In this document: in pieces, positions 8,550 through 17,215 of the stretch
How positions within the stretch are numbered: the stretch's first letter is position 1
Layout of the letters: the number at the start of each line of letters is the position of its first letter
Origin: Desulfosporosinus lacus DSM 15449
Lineage (GTDB): Bacteria > Bacillota > Desulfitobacteriia > Desulfitobacteriales > Desulfitobacteriaceae
Assembly: GCF_900129935.1 (NCBI RefSeq)
Contig: NZ_FQXJ01000004.1
Location: 124,001 to 188,000, forward strand
Length of the DNA: 64,000 nt
Reading direction: 5' to 3'
Translations under genes and position numbers: made by a program
Notes under the pieces: model-generated
What the model was told of the DNA's origin: nothing
Databases searched by the model: none
What the model saw: the letters and a program-made list of their open reading frames with translations, nothing else

Positions 8550-8671
8550 AAAGCTTCTATGAGCCCCTCATGCTTCGCATAACGCAAAAAAACCTAAACA
8601 TCCATTCCCCTACCCCTGTGACCCCAAGCCCCGCAAAGACTCAACCAAAGATGGTTAAGGAAATTTACTCA

Positions 8672-9673
8672 CTAACCCAGCGTAGGCATATATCCAATTA
8701 TTCCCATAATAGCACAAATCAACGCTACAGACCAAAAGACAATGACTACTTTCCATTCGCTCCAACCTACTAGCTCAAAGTGATGATGAAGCGGGCTCAT
8801 GCGAAAAATCCGCTTCCCTGTCGTTTGGAACGAAATAACCTGAATAATCACAGAGAGGGCCTCTGCTGCGAATAGTCCACCGATTACTATAAAAACAAGT
8901 TCACTCTTTGTTAGTACCGCCAAACTCGCTAAAGCTCCCCCTAACGCCAAAGATCCTGTATCTCCCATAAATATGCGAGCAGGGTACGTATTAAAGCGCA
9001 AAAAGCCTAGAGTTCCACCCACTAAAGCAGCCGCAAAGACTGCCATATCTGTCTCATGCGCCAGAACTGCAACCCCATGGATAGCCGCCAAAAGAGCAAT
9101 CAAGACATAGGCAACTCCTGCAAACATCGTGCTCCCTGCGGCTAAACCGTCCAAGCCATCCGTGAGATTAACGGCATTAGTCATTAACACGATGACTAAT
9201 GAAACAAAGACGTAATAAAACCAGCCCAATTCTAAGTGAATGGATGTGAATGGAATTGCCACATCCGTTCCCCGTCCTAACCAATGAACAGACACCCACA
9301 TCAGAATGAAAGCCAAGCTAAACTGCCCTATAAGTTTTTGGTAGGCCCGAAGGCCTAAAGAACGATGCATCACAACTTTAATAAAATCGTCAACAAATCC
9401 GATCAAGCCAAATCCGAGTGTAATTCCGACTAAGGTCACCATTTCGAGCGATGTGGGTTGTTCTGCAGTAAGCAATGCACTGACAATAATGCCAACAAGA
9501 AAAATTATGCCGCCCATTGTAGGAGTTCCAGCCTTTTTCAGGTGTCTCTTAGGGCCATCATCGCGTACATTTTGACCGAACTTAAGAATCCTTAAGACCG
9601 GTATCAAAAAAGGGCTTAGGACCAACGTGATAATCAGGGCTAATCCTGCCGCCAAGACCAAACGCTCAGACAT
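8672..9673 (-). CDS. mraY: Phospho-N-acetylmuramoyl-pentapeptide transferase MraY
   Basis: Integral membrane enzyme moving phospho-MurNAc-pentapeptide from UDP to undecaprenyl phosphate, making lipid I. The 333-aa sequence has about ten membrane helices and the family's cytoplasmic motifs: GTPTMGG, the aspartate pair in FVDDFIK (about residue 113), [15 protein letters not shown] (about 168), [11 protein letters not shown] (about 235) and the HHHFE histidine cluster in [11 protein letters not shown] (about 300). ATG at 9673 with AAGGATGG upstream. It begins 21 bases after the murF stop, so it is in one operon with murE and murF. Confidence 0.95.
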   Translation of the reverse strand: MSERLVLAAGLALIITLVLSPFLIPVLRILKFGQNVRDDGPKRHLKKAGTPTMGGIIFLVGIIVSALLTAEQPTSLEMVTLVGITLGFGLIGFVDDFIKVVMHRSLGLRAYQKLIGQFSLAFILMWVSVHWLGRGTDVAIPFTSIHLELGWFYYVFVSLVIVLMTNAVNLTDGLDGLAAGSTMFAGVAYVLIALLAAIHGVAVLAHETDMAVFAAALVGGTLGFLRFNTYPARIFMGDTGSLALGGALASLAVLTKSELVFIVIGGLFAAEALSVIIQVISFQTTGKRIFRMSPLHHHFELVGWSEWKVVIVFWSVALICAIMGIIGYMPTLG

Positions 9674-9693
9674 GTGCTATTCCATCCTTTACT

Positions 9694-11109
9694 CTATCTT
9701 TCAAGTTTTGCAGTGATCTCTTCCATTCGCATTCCTCGTGAACCTTTAATGAGAACCCAGGTCCCCGTACCCCACGACGCGAGCAGATCCAGTGCCTTCT
9801 CGACCGCTTCGTTATGTGATCCCGTTACCGTAACCTGATCCTCACCATATCCAGCCTTCTGCGCCCCTTGTGCAATCTCTGCCGCCAAACTCCCCACGGT
9901 TATTAGCCAGCTTACTCCTAAACCTGCGAGGGTTCGCCCCACTTCTCGATGGCCCGACTCTGCAGAGATACCGAGTTCATACATATCGCCCAAAATTGCT
10001 AAGGTCTTGTTCCCGTTTGCCCGCTCTTTGAGTACTTCCAGAGAGGCCTGCATAGAAACTGGATTCGCGTTGTAAACATCATTAATAAGGACGCTTCCCA
10101 GTACTCCCTGTCGGACTTCCAACCTCATTTTAGATAATTCCAACTCACTCAGTCCTATACATCCCTTATCCAGTGAAACTCCAAGAACCGTACCCACTGC
10201 CAATGCCGCCAAAGCATCCAATACGTTGTGAGTACCCGGCAACGGCAGATTGGCCGACATTTTCTGATCTTTATAGTTTACATCGAAGGTCGTCCCCAAT
10301 TTTCCCCAAGACCGAAGCTGAATTCCTTTAATGTTTGGCTTTGCAAAAGCACCTTCAATACCATAAAAACAAATTGAATGGGAATCCTCTTTGGCCTTCT
10401 GAACTGAGAACATATCCTCAGCGTTAATTATGGCTATTCCATCATTGGGCAGAGCTTCAACAAGCTCCCACTTGGCTTGGGCAATTCGTTCCTGGGTAAG
10501 CAGCAATTCTAAATGAGTTGTGCCAATATTGGTAATTACCCCGATATCCGGTTTTGCAATTTCACATAGACTTTTAATCTCTCCTAAGCCGCGCATACCC
10601 ATCTCTAGAATCAAAATCTCTGTACCAGGCGGCGCATTAAGGATTGTCAACGGAAGACCTAATTCATTATTATTATTTTCTTTATTGCGATAGACTCGAA
10701 ACTGTTTTGCCAATACTGCGTAGATCATATCCTTCGTGGTGGTTTTTCCGTTACTCCCTGTAACTCCGACCACCTTGGCCTTTAATTCTGTACGCCAGTT
10801 CTGAGCCAGTTCTTGAAGTGCGATAAAGACAGACTTTACAAGCAAAAGAGCCTTTCCTTCCGGAACATTAAGCTTCGTTTCCGCCCTCTTAAAACGGGTT
10901 TCATCTACGATTGCCAGCACTGCTCCATTTTTCCAAGCAACTTCGATATAATCATACCCATCCACTCGTTCCCCCGGCAGAGCAAAAAACATTTCTCCCC
11001 CCCGGGCTTGACGACTATCCAGAATACACCCTTGAACCTCTAAATTTGGGTATCCAATTAAACTCCCTTTTGTGACTCGTGCAACTGCTTCAGCTGTCCA
11101 ATTGCGCAT
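9694..11109 (-). CDS. murF: UDP-MurNAc-tripeptide D-alanyl-D-alanine ligase MurF
   Basis: Adds D-Ala-D-Ala to UDP-MurNAc-tripeptide, completing the pentapeptide precursor. The 471-aa ligase has the N-terminal substrate domain (FFALPGERVDGYDYI), the ATP-binding P-loop GVTGSNGKTTTKDM near residue 114, the NIGTTHLELL segment, and the VYNANPVSM and LGDMYELG motifs of the C-terminal domain. The start overlaps the murE stop by 20 bases, which suggests translational coupling. Confidence 0.95.
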   Translation of the reverse strand: MRNWTAEAVARVTKGSLIGYPNLEVQGCILDSRQARGGEMFFALPGERVDGYDYIEVAWKNGAVLAIVDETRFKRAETKLNVPEGKALLLVKSVFIALQELAQNWRTELKAKVVGVTGSNGKTTTKDMIYAVLAKQFRVYRNKENNNNELGLPLTILNAPPGTEILILEMGMRGLGEIKSLCEIAKPDIGVITNIGTTHLELLLTQERIAQAKWELVEALPNDGIAIINAEDMFSVQKAKEDSHSICFYGIEGAFAKPNIKGIQLRSWGKLGTTFDVNYKDQKMSANLPLPGTHNVLDALAALAVGTVLGVSLDKGCIGLSELELSKMRLEVRQGVLGSVLINDVYNANPVSMQASLEVLKERANGNKTLAILGDMYELGISAESGHREVGRTLAGLGVSWLITVGSLAAEIAQGAQKAGYGEDQVTVTGSHNEAVEKALDLLASWGTGTWVLIKGSRGMRMEEITAKLER

Positions 11110-12580
11110 AGCCTAGCCCCCTCAGTGCTTCACGTGCTACTTCCCTGTCATCAAACGGGTGAACCTGAGTCCCAAAGATCTGGTAAGTTTCGTGTCCTTT
11201 ACCGGCGATCAAAATAGTATCTCCCGGGTTCGCCAGGTGGCAAGCCCTCCAAATGGCTTCCCGCCGATCTCGCAAAGTCACATAATCTTCTCCTGAGACT
11301 CCGGTTAGAATTTCTTCGATAATTTGATCAGGATCTTCTGTACGAGGGTTATCTGATGTCACAAAGAGGAAATCACTCCCTTGCGAAGCTACCTTCCCCA
11401 TGAGCGGCCTTTTAGTTCGATCTCGGTCGCCTCCGCAACCAAAGACCGTCAAAAGTCTCCCCGCAGTAAAATCCCGAGCCGTCCGAACAACGTTCTCTAA
11501 ACCATCGGGTGTATGAGCATAATCCACAATCACCTGAAAAGGTTGCCCTTGACGAACACTTTCAAAGCGTCCGGGAACACCTGGAATTTCTGCGAGAGCT
11601 TCTGCAACAGCAGATGGCAGATACCCTCGTTCAACTCCCCATGCAAAGGCAGCCAAGGCATTATAGACACTAAAAAACCCTGGAGTCGAAAACCAAATAT
11701 CTTGCACATTTTCTCTAAAGCGGACCTGAAATTGTACCCCTTCTGGGGTAACGTCAACATTCTCCGCCCGGTAATCCACAGCATTGTTAATCCCATAACT
11801 TACTACCGGGGCAGCTGATGCCCTGCTCAATTCCCCAAATGCAGGGTCATCCCCATTTAATATACTAATTTTATTAAGGGGTTTACTCCCCTTTAAATTT
11901 GCAAATAAGAGAGCCTTTGCAGAAAGATAGTCCTCCATTGTTTTATGATAATCCAGATGGTCTTGTGTCAAATTTGTGAAAATTCCTGTATCAAATTCAC
12001 ACCCAGCGACTCTTCCGAGGTCCAAAGCATGAGATGATACTTCCATCACTGCCAAGCTTACTCCTTCAGCAACCATATCCCCTAAAAGTCTTTGGACCTC
12101 AATAGCTTCCGGCGTTGTTCTGTCTCCCGGGATATCTCTACCGTTGATTCGGGACCCCAGGGTTCCAATCAAGCCGACCTTCTTACCCTGCTTTATCCCT
12201 ATTTTCTCAATAAGGTAGGTAATGGTTGTTTTGCCATTTGTACCAGTCACGCCTACCAACTCCAGTTGCTCACTAGGGTGACTATAAACAATAGCCGCTA
12301 ACGTTCCCATAACTTGGCGCACATTCGAAACCTTAACTTGAGGAACATCGAGTGGCAAAAACCGCTCCACAACTAATGCCACAGCTCCAGAGGCGACTGC
12401 ACTGGCCGCAAAGTCGTGACCATCTACTTGAAAGCCCGGTACGCAGGCATAAAGATCACCTGCTTGAACAAGCCTCGAATCCATTGACATCCCACGGACG
12501 ATGACTCGACAATCCCCCGAAGATGCCTGAATCTCAATTCCGCTGATTATGTCTGTTAATGATTTGTGCGCTGTTGGCAT
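11090..12580 (-). CDS. murE: UDP-MurNAc-L-Ala-D-Glu:meso-diaminopimelate ligase MurE
   Basis: Adds the third residue of the stem peptide. The 496-aa protein has the ligase P-loop GVTGTNGKTTITYL (about residue 110), the TNLTQDHLDYH motif and, in the C-terminal domain, DNPR (within TSDNPRTEDP), the signature that selects meso-diaminopimelate rather than lysine. The cell wall is therefore predicted to be DAP type, as expected for this group. It shares a 20-base overlap with murF. About 100 AT-rich bases separate it from spoVD and could hold a weak promoter. Confidence 0.95.
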   Translation of the reverse strand: MPTAHKSLTDIISGIEIQASSGDCRVIVRGMSMDSRLVQAGDLYACVPGFQVDGHDFAASAVASGAVALVVERFLPLDVPQVKVSNVRQVMGTLAAIVYSHPSEQLELVGVTGTNGKTTITYLIEKIGIKQGKKVGLIGTLGSRINGRDIPGDRTTPEAIEVQRLLGDMVAEGVSLAVMEVSSHALDLGRVAGCEFDTGIFTNLTQDHLDYHKTMEDYLSAKALLFANLKGSKPLNKISILNGDDPAFGELSRASAAPVVSYGINNAVDYRAENVDVTPEGVQFQVRFRENVQDIWFSTPGFFSVYNALAAFAWGVERGYLPSAVAEALAEIPGVPGRFESVRQGQPFQVIVDYAHTPDGLENVVRTARDFTAGRLLTVFGCGGDRDRTKRPLMGKVASQGSDFLFVTSDNPRTEDPDQIIEEILTGVSGEDYVTLRDRREAIWRACHLANPGDTILIAGKGHETYQIFGTQVHPFDDREVAREALRGLGYAQLDS

Positions 12581-12678
12581 TCCTCATCTTTCCTTTCGAC
12601 TTTATAATATCTCAACTCAAAATATTAACGTAAAAATATTATTGACAAATTAACCCTTCAACAGACCTTGGACCGCGA

Positions 12679-14733
12679 TTAGTGCCCCAGTGGACTGACT
12701 GCAATCGGCAAACGTCCTGTTAAACTGCGAATGGCTTCAATATCCTCATCCGCATCTTCCCACCAAGGAGTGAGAGTTGGCTTGGATGCATCTGCCCCCA
12801 GATAGAGGAGAATATTGGATTCAGCTTCTACTTGCGAGTCCCCATGAGGAATCTGATCCAGCACTACCTCACCTTGGCCCTCAGTCATTGTCTTGAACCC
12901 GGCTTGAGCTAAAATCCTTTCCGCCTCGGCTAAAGGCAGACCTAAGACAGAAGGAACGGTAGCCGCCTTCTTAATAGGCGGGAATTCAAGTCCGGGCATA
13001 GGCTTGCCAGGTGTCAACGGCGCCTTAGAATCCGGCTTAACACCTAGGTATCTCAAGGAATCGAGCAGAACAGTCTGGACTACAGGAGATGCCACTACAC
13101 CGCCATAAAAAGGCACCCCATCTATTACACACAGGATGGCCAACCTCGGCTTGTCAGCAGGAGCAAACGCTACAAAAGAGGCAACATATTCCCCTTGAAT
13201 GTACCCGCCATTCTGTACCTTTTGCGCAGTCCCTGTTTTTCCTGCCACACGGTATCCCGGAAGAAAAGAACGACGTCCGGTTCCATTGGTTACGACAGAT
13301 TCTAAAACCTCGCGTTCCAGCTTTGAAGTATCTTCACTGATAATACGCCTGATTTCTTCTTTTTCAAAGGGGGTAACCACCCTTCCACTTGGGCCAACGA
13401 TTTCTTTGACAAGCTGAGGTTTCATTAACGTCCCACCGTTGGCCACTGCAGAAACTGCAGTTAATAGCTGGATAGGGGTAACGTTATTCGTCTGACCAAT
13501 GGACATAGTCGCCAAGTCCAACGCTGTGGCCTTTTTTTTATTTGCCAAAATGCCCAGTGCTTCTCCGGACATTTCAATTCCAGTCTTTTGACCGAACCCA
13601 AAATCCCGCAGATACTTATAGAAATTGTCCATTCCGAGACGTTGTCCCATTTCGATAAAACCCGGATTACAGGAATTTTCGGCCACTTCCATAAAGGTTT
13701 GATCACCATGCCCTCCTGCTTTCCAGCAGCGTACATTCTTCCCCAATACGGTATAAGCGCCTTTATCAAAAAAATGCTCAGCAAGCTTGATTTTCTTTTC
13801 TTCAAGAGCTGCCGCCAGAGTAATTATCTTAAAGGTAGATCCTGGTTCATAGCCGTTTTGAATAGCAATATTACGCCTCGTGCTAGGGTCCGCTTCCTGA
13901 TATCGATTAGGATCAAAGGTCGGGGCAGAAGCTAAGGCCAGCATCTCTCCGGTATTAGGCTCCATCACCAAGATCGATGCGCTCTTAGGCACTTGTCCGT
14001 TCATATTGATTCCCTGACCCGTCATTAGCTTTTGCAATTCCCTTTCCGCAAAAGCTTGGATATTCTTATCGATCGTTAATCTCACAGTGTTTCCCTGTTT
14101 GGGCGCTAAATACTGATGTTCAGCCTGAGGCAAGGGAATTCCATTGGCCCCAAATTCTTGGAGGATACTTCCCGGAATCCCTTTTAGCTCGGATTCCCTG
14201 GTCAACTCTATTCCTTCAAGACCCTGATTGTCAATTCCCGCATACCCGATAATATGGGCAGCCATGGTTCCATTTGGATAATATCGTTGGCTATCCTCCG
14301 TAGTTCCTATTCCAGGAAGCGCTAACGCCCTTACTTGGGCCGCCACCTCCGGGCTAACCCGTTTTTGGACATATTCTAAGGCTGAACGTTTCGTAATACG
14401 CGCTTCAATGTCTGTGGCAGGTTTCCCAAGCAGAGGGGACAAAGTTGCTGCCATCTCTTTGGCTCGGCCAGACTGCCGAACCTCCGCCGGAACCGCATAC
14501 ACTGTTTCAGTGCTGACGCTCATAGCGAGGACATTCCCTTCACGATCCTCGATATTTCCACGTTTGGGAGCCACTGGAACACCGCGAAAATGAGAATCAT
14601 CCGCTTTTTTGCGCAAATCGGCTCCTTGACTGAGTTGCACGAAACCCAATCGAACAATTAAGACGACCAAAAAGATACTGACACACAAAAAAAGAAAAGC
14701 GATTCGTTTACGCATGACGACATAAGGACTCAC
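12679..14733 (-). CDS. spoVD: Class B penicillin-binding protein, SpoVD/FtsI type, with one PASTA domain
   Basis: Peptidoglycan transpeptidase anchored by one N-terminal membrane helix (about residues 10-30). The order is a PBP dimer domain (about 55-210), then the transpeptidase with the active-site SxxK in PGSTFKII (about 300), SxN in ENSCNPGF (about 357) and KTGT in VAGKTGTAQKV (about 500), then one C-terminal PASTA repeat (about 590-650). A PASTA-bearing copy directly after ftsL matches SpoVD (spore cortex) and also division PBPs, so the function may be either or both. GTG at 14733 has GAGG only 4 bases upstream; ATG at 14715 is an alternative. It probably works with the SEDS protein at 5470-6564. 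Confidence 0.92.
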   Translation of the reverse strand: MSPYVVMRKRIAFLFLCVSIFLVVLIVRLGFVQLSQGADLRKKADDSHFRGVPVAPKRGNIEDREGNVLAMSVSTETVYAVPAEVRQSGRAKEMAATLSPLLGKPATDIEARITKRSALEYVQKRVSPEVAAQVRALALPGIGTTEDSQRYYPNGTMAAHIIGYAGIDNQGLEGIELTRESELKGIPGSILQEFGANGIPLPQAEHQYLAPKQGNTVRLTIDKNIQAFAERELQKLMTGQGINMNGQVPKSASILVMEPNTGEMLALASAPTFDPNRYQEADPSTRRNIAIQNGYEPGSTFKIITLAAALEEKKIKLAEHFFDKGAYTVLGKNVRCWKAGGHGDQTFMEVAENSCNPGFIEMGQRLGMDNFYKYLRDFGFGQKTGIEMSGEALGILANKKKATALDLATMSIGQTNNVTPIQLLTAVSAVANGGTLMKPQLVKEIVGPSGRVVTPFEKEEIRRIISEDTSKLEREVLESVVTNGTGRRSFLPGYRVAGKTGTAQKVQNGGYIQGEYVASFVAFAPADKPRLAILCVIDGVPFYGGVVASPVVQTVLLDSLRYLGVKPDSKAPLTPGKPMPGLEFPPIKKAATVPSVLGLPLAEAERILAQAGFKTMTEGQGEVVLDQIPHGDSQVEAESNILLYLGADASKPTLTPWWEDADEDIEAIRSLTGRLPIAVSPLGH

Positions 14734-14786
14734 AAGTCCTCACCCCCACCTCTCTGGGGTCTCCGCGTACCCAAAGCGCCTTTCTC

Positions 14787-15278
14787 TTAACGTTGTGTTG
14801 AAGCAAAAAAGCTTGTAAATTTTTGAGAAAATTGTTTAAGTGTCGAGGGTTTAGCCTCTGTAGCCTCTGATGCTTGAGTTTCGGCTTGGGTCAACGGAGC
14901 CCCCTTTTGAATTTTGGTCGCAGGTACTACACCTGCCATATACACTTTCCCCGTAGGCTTTTCCATACCCATGGCTAGAGCTGCACTCTCAATTCGTCCT
15001 ACTGAACGAAGTTTGTCGGCCTCCATTTGGAGCAGATCATTTCTTGTTTTAATTGCGGAAATATCATTTTCTAAGGACCGAATCTGAGCTCCTTGGACAA
15101 CTGTCAGATGAATTGTTTCCGCTCCAATTGCACCAGTTAAACCAACAATGAATGCCAAAACCATAATACTTTTAATCTTAGAGTACCCTTTCCCTTTTCT
15201 CACAGGTTGAGGATTTCTCTCGGCCTGGGTTTGCGTCAAAGCCTCCTGCCACTCAACCGTTTCCTGCGCCACTACCAT
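14787..15278 (-). CDS. ftsL: Cell-division protein FtsL-like
   Basis: A small bitopic membrane protein of 163 aa: a basic cytoplasmic N-terminus, one membrane helix at about residues 37-57 and a short extracellular coiled coil (RSLENDISAIKTRNDLLQMEA) followed by a variable Ala/Thr-rich tail. This topology, and its place between rsmH and spoVD, identify it as FtsL, which with DivIC and FtsQ regulates the septal synthase. The sequence is poorly conserved, so the call rests on topology and position. The tail is longer than in typical FtsL. Confidence 0.8.
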   Translation of the reverse strand: MVVAQETVEWQEALTQTQAERNPQPVRKGKGYSKIKSIMVLAFIVGLTGAIGAETIHLTVVQGAQIRSLENDISAIKTRNDLLQMEADKLRSVGRIESAALAMGMEKPTGKVYMAGVVPATKIQKGAPLTQAETQASEATEAKPSTLKQFSQKFTSFFASTQR

Positions 15279-15307
15279 GGGTATTCCTCCTCCTATCGCT
15301 TTAGACG

Positions 15308-16240
15308 TTATATTTTTTCGGCAACCCGTAATTTTGCACTTCTTGATCTAGGATTCTGCTCTACTTCCTCTTCTGATGGAAGAATGGGTTTTCTTGTCAA
15401 CACGTTGGCAATCATTTTTGCGTCACACCGACAGATCGGTAATTCTGGAGGGCACGTGCACCGTCCAAGCCATGATTTCATTCTGTCCTTGACTATGCGA
15501 TCTTCAAGCGAGTGAAAGGTAATTACACCGACTCGTCCTCCCTGATCCAAACAACTAAGTGCTTGATCCAACACTCTATCCAAGACCCCTAGTTCATCAT
15601 TCACTACAATCCGAATAGCCTGGAATGTTCGCTTTGCCGGATGAGGTCCACTGCGTCGAACTGCTGCCGGAACCGCTGCTTTAATGGCCTGAACCAAATC
15701 CCCTGTAGTTTCCAACGGCCGTTCCTTGCGATTTTGGACAATAAATTGCGCAATCCGTTTCGACCATTTCTCTTCTCCATAGTCCCAAATAAGTTGCGCT
15801 AATTCCTCTTCAGTCCACGAATTTACAATCTCACGTGCATTCAGAATACCCGAAGGATCCATGCGCATATCCAATGGGGCATCCTGCATATAACTAAAAC
15901 CCCGTTCGGCTTCATCCAATTGAGGAGACGAGACTCCTAAATCAAATATGATTCCATTAACCGGAAGTAAGTCTAATTCTCTTAGAGTTTCCTCCAAGGA
16001 CTCAAAGTTTCGATTAATTAAGGTAACCCGCTCATCCTGCCCAAAAACTTCTTCTGCATGACGAATGGCTTGCCCGTCTTGATCAAAACAGACCAATTTC
16101 CCAGAAGGTCCAAGCTTTGATAAAATCCTTTGACTATGTCCGGCACCACCTAGGGTGCAATCAACGTATCTGCCCGCGGGGTCCGTAACAACTGAATCTA
16201 CCGTCTCTTTTAACAACACTGTTACATGATGAAACTCCAA
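15308..16240 (-). CDS. rsmH: 16S rRNA (cytosine-1402-N4) methyltransferase RsmH
   Basis: SAM-dependent enzyme that N4-methylates C1402 of 16S rRNA in the decoding centre. The 310-aa protein starts MEFHHVTVLLKETV, has the SAM-binding DCTLGGAGHS at about residues 29-38, FDLGVSSPQLDEAERGFSY (about 105-123) and the C-terminal VITFHSLEDRIVK. TTG at 16240 is chosen because GAAAGGAACGG lies just upstream and the length then equals the family norm. A longer frame up to 16357 would overlap mraZ. It is the second gene of the mraZ operon. Confidence 0.93.
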   Translation of the reverse strand: MEFHHVTVLLKETVDSVVTDPAGRYVDCTLGGAGHSQRILSKLGPSGKLVCFDQDGQAIRHAEEVFGQDERVTLINRNFESLEETLRELDLLPVNGIIFDLGVSSPQLDEAERGFSYMQDAPLDMRMDPSGILNAREIVNSWTEEELAQLIWDYGEEKWSKRIAQFIVQNRKERPLETTGDLVQAIKAAVPAAVRRSGPHPAKRTFQAIRIVVNDELGVLDRVLDQALSCLDQGGRVGVITFHSLEDRIVKDRMKSWLGRCTCPPELPICRCDAKMIANVLTRKPILPSEEEVEQNPRSRSAKLRVAEKI

Positions 16241-16256
16241 ATTAATCCGTTCCTTT

Positions 16257-16688
16257 CTATATTCCAAGCTGGACCAGGGATTCAGCAGCACTGGCATAAG
16301 CACTTTCTGCTTGCTGACTGTATTCTGTCCAAAGTGTCTGGCTCCAAATCTCGACACGGCTTGATACTCCCACCAGAACCAGATCTTTCTCTAATTGCGC
16401 ATAATCCCGCAAATTAGCTGGCAATAGAATTCTTCCCTGCTTGTCCAGTTCACATTCCGTTGCCCCGGAAAAAAAGAAACGAACAAACGCACGCACATCA
16501 GGTTGAGTAAACGGCAACTCACGCAGTTTCTGTTCCAAGGTGTTCCATTCTGCACGAGGGTAAACAAACAAACAGTGATCTAAGCCTTTGGTCACAATAA
16601 ATTGTTCACCTAAGGCCTCCCGGAATTTAACTGGTATAATCAACCGTCCTTTTCCGTCAATCGTATGAATGTATTCCCCCATAAACAT
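16257..16688 (-). CDS. mraZ: Transcriptional regulator MraZ
   Basis: First gene of the dcw operon. MraZ is a DNA-binding protein made of two AbrB-like (SpoVT/AbrB) half-domains, both visible as [17 protein letters not shown] (about 10-26) and [16 protein letters not shown] (about 88-103). In other bacteria it represses its own operon by binding tandem TGGG-type repeats in the leader, and exactly such repeats precede this gene. ATG at 16688 with GGGGTG upstream; upstream in-frame codons to 16697 run into the last operator repeat. Confidence 0.93.
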   Translation of the reverse strand: MFMGEYIHTIDGKGRLIIPVKFREALGEQFIVTKGLDHCLFVYPRAEWNTLEQKLRELPFTQPDVRAFVRFFFSGATECELDKQGRILLPANLRDYAQLEKDLVLVGVSSRVEIWSQTLWTEYSQQAESAYASAAESLVQLGI

Positions 16689-16696
16689 AGCGTTCA

Positions 16697-16743
16697 CCCC
16701 ACTGACGTGGTTTTCTACCCCACTTTACCCCACTTCATCCCAC
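16697..16743 (-). promoter_or_regulatory. MraZ operator repeats
   Basis: On the minus strand GTGGGR occurs at 16738-16743, 16728-16733 and 16718-16723, exactly 10 bases apart, and once more at 16697-16702. Regularly spaced GTGGG repeats upstream of mraZ are the known binding site of MraZ, so autoregulation of the dcw operon is predicted. The last repeat also overlaps the ribosome-binding region of mraZ. Confidence 0.85.
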
Positions 16744-16761
16744 TATTCTCCATTCGTGATG

Positions 16762-16791
16762 ATAATCCTGCTACAAAATTCCCATTTTCAA
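16762..16791 (-). promoter_or_regulatory. Probable promoter of the mraZ/dcw operon
   Basis: On the minus strand TTGAAA (16786-16791) and GATTAT (16762-16767) are 18 bases apart, just upstream of the MraZ repeats. This fits a housekeeping sigma promoter whose transcript would start near the first repeat. The -10 element is imperfect. Confidence 0.45.
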
Positions 16792-16878
16792 ATAAAAAAC
16801 ATAAAAACAGGAGGAAGGTCCTATTAAATCAGTGTTGACCACCTAATAAGATAGGCAATATAGCTGTTTTCGTCTAGT

Positions 16879-17131
16879 GAACTCGTTCAGCTAAAGCTGA
16901 ACATCGATTAAAAGGCATGAAAATTAATAGAGCCTTTTGACACACCGCAAATTTGAAGTGTGTCAAAAGGCTCAAGTATTTACTGCAACATGATCAATAA
17001 GTACTCAATTAATCTCAACACTCCCACTTTTACAAGTGGAAGCGAGACCCTGCAGTCGCTTCGGCGGGGCAGACTCCCCACCGAGTTTCGTTGTTCATGT
17101 TTCGTTGTTCAACTTTAGTTGAAACGAGTTC
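16879..17131. mobile_element. MITE-like element with hairpin ends, between mraZ promoter and lpdA
   Basis: A 472-base gene-free gap holds an element with hairpin-forming inverted ends: 16879-16902 (GTTCAGCT-AA-AGCTGAAC at its core) and 17107-17131 (GTTCAACT-TT-AGTTGAA), each preceded or followed by GAACTCG/CGAGTTC. Between them are a perfect 16-bp hairpin (16931-16946 with 16959-16974), a CCACTT/AAGTGG hairpin near 17022-17040 and a GC-rich stretch ending GACTCCCCACCGAG. Subterminal palindromes without a transposase suggest a decayed IS200/IS605-type or other non-autonomous element; the family is not certain. The 16-bp hairpin may also terminate lpdA transcription. Confidence 0.5.
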
Positions 17132-17215
17132 ATTAATCTCTAACCAAAATCCAAAGAAGGATTTGTTCAAACATATGTTTTCTAAAGATAGTCTATTAGC
17201 CTAAGTCCAAAAAGA

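Noticed and set aside
15207-15515. Plus-strand ORF opposite rsmH and ftsL
   Set aside because: Antisense shadow across two well-supported genes, with no ribosome site.
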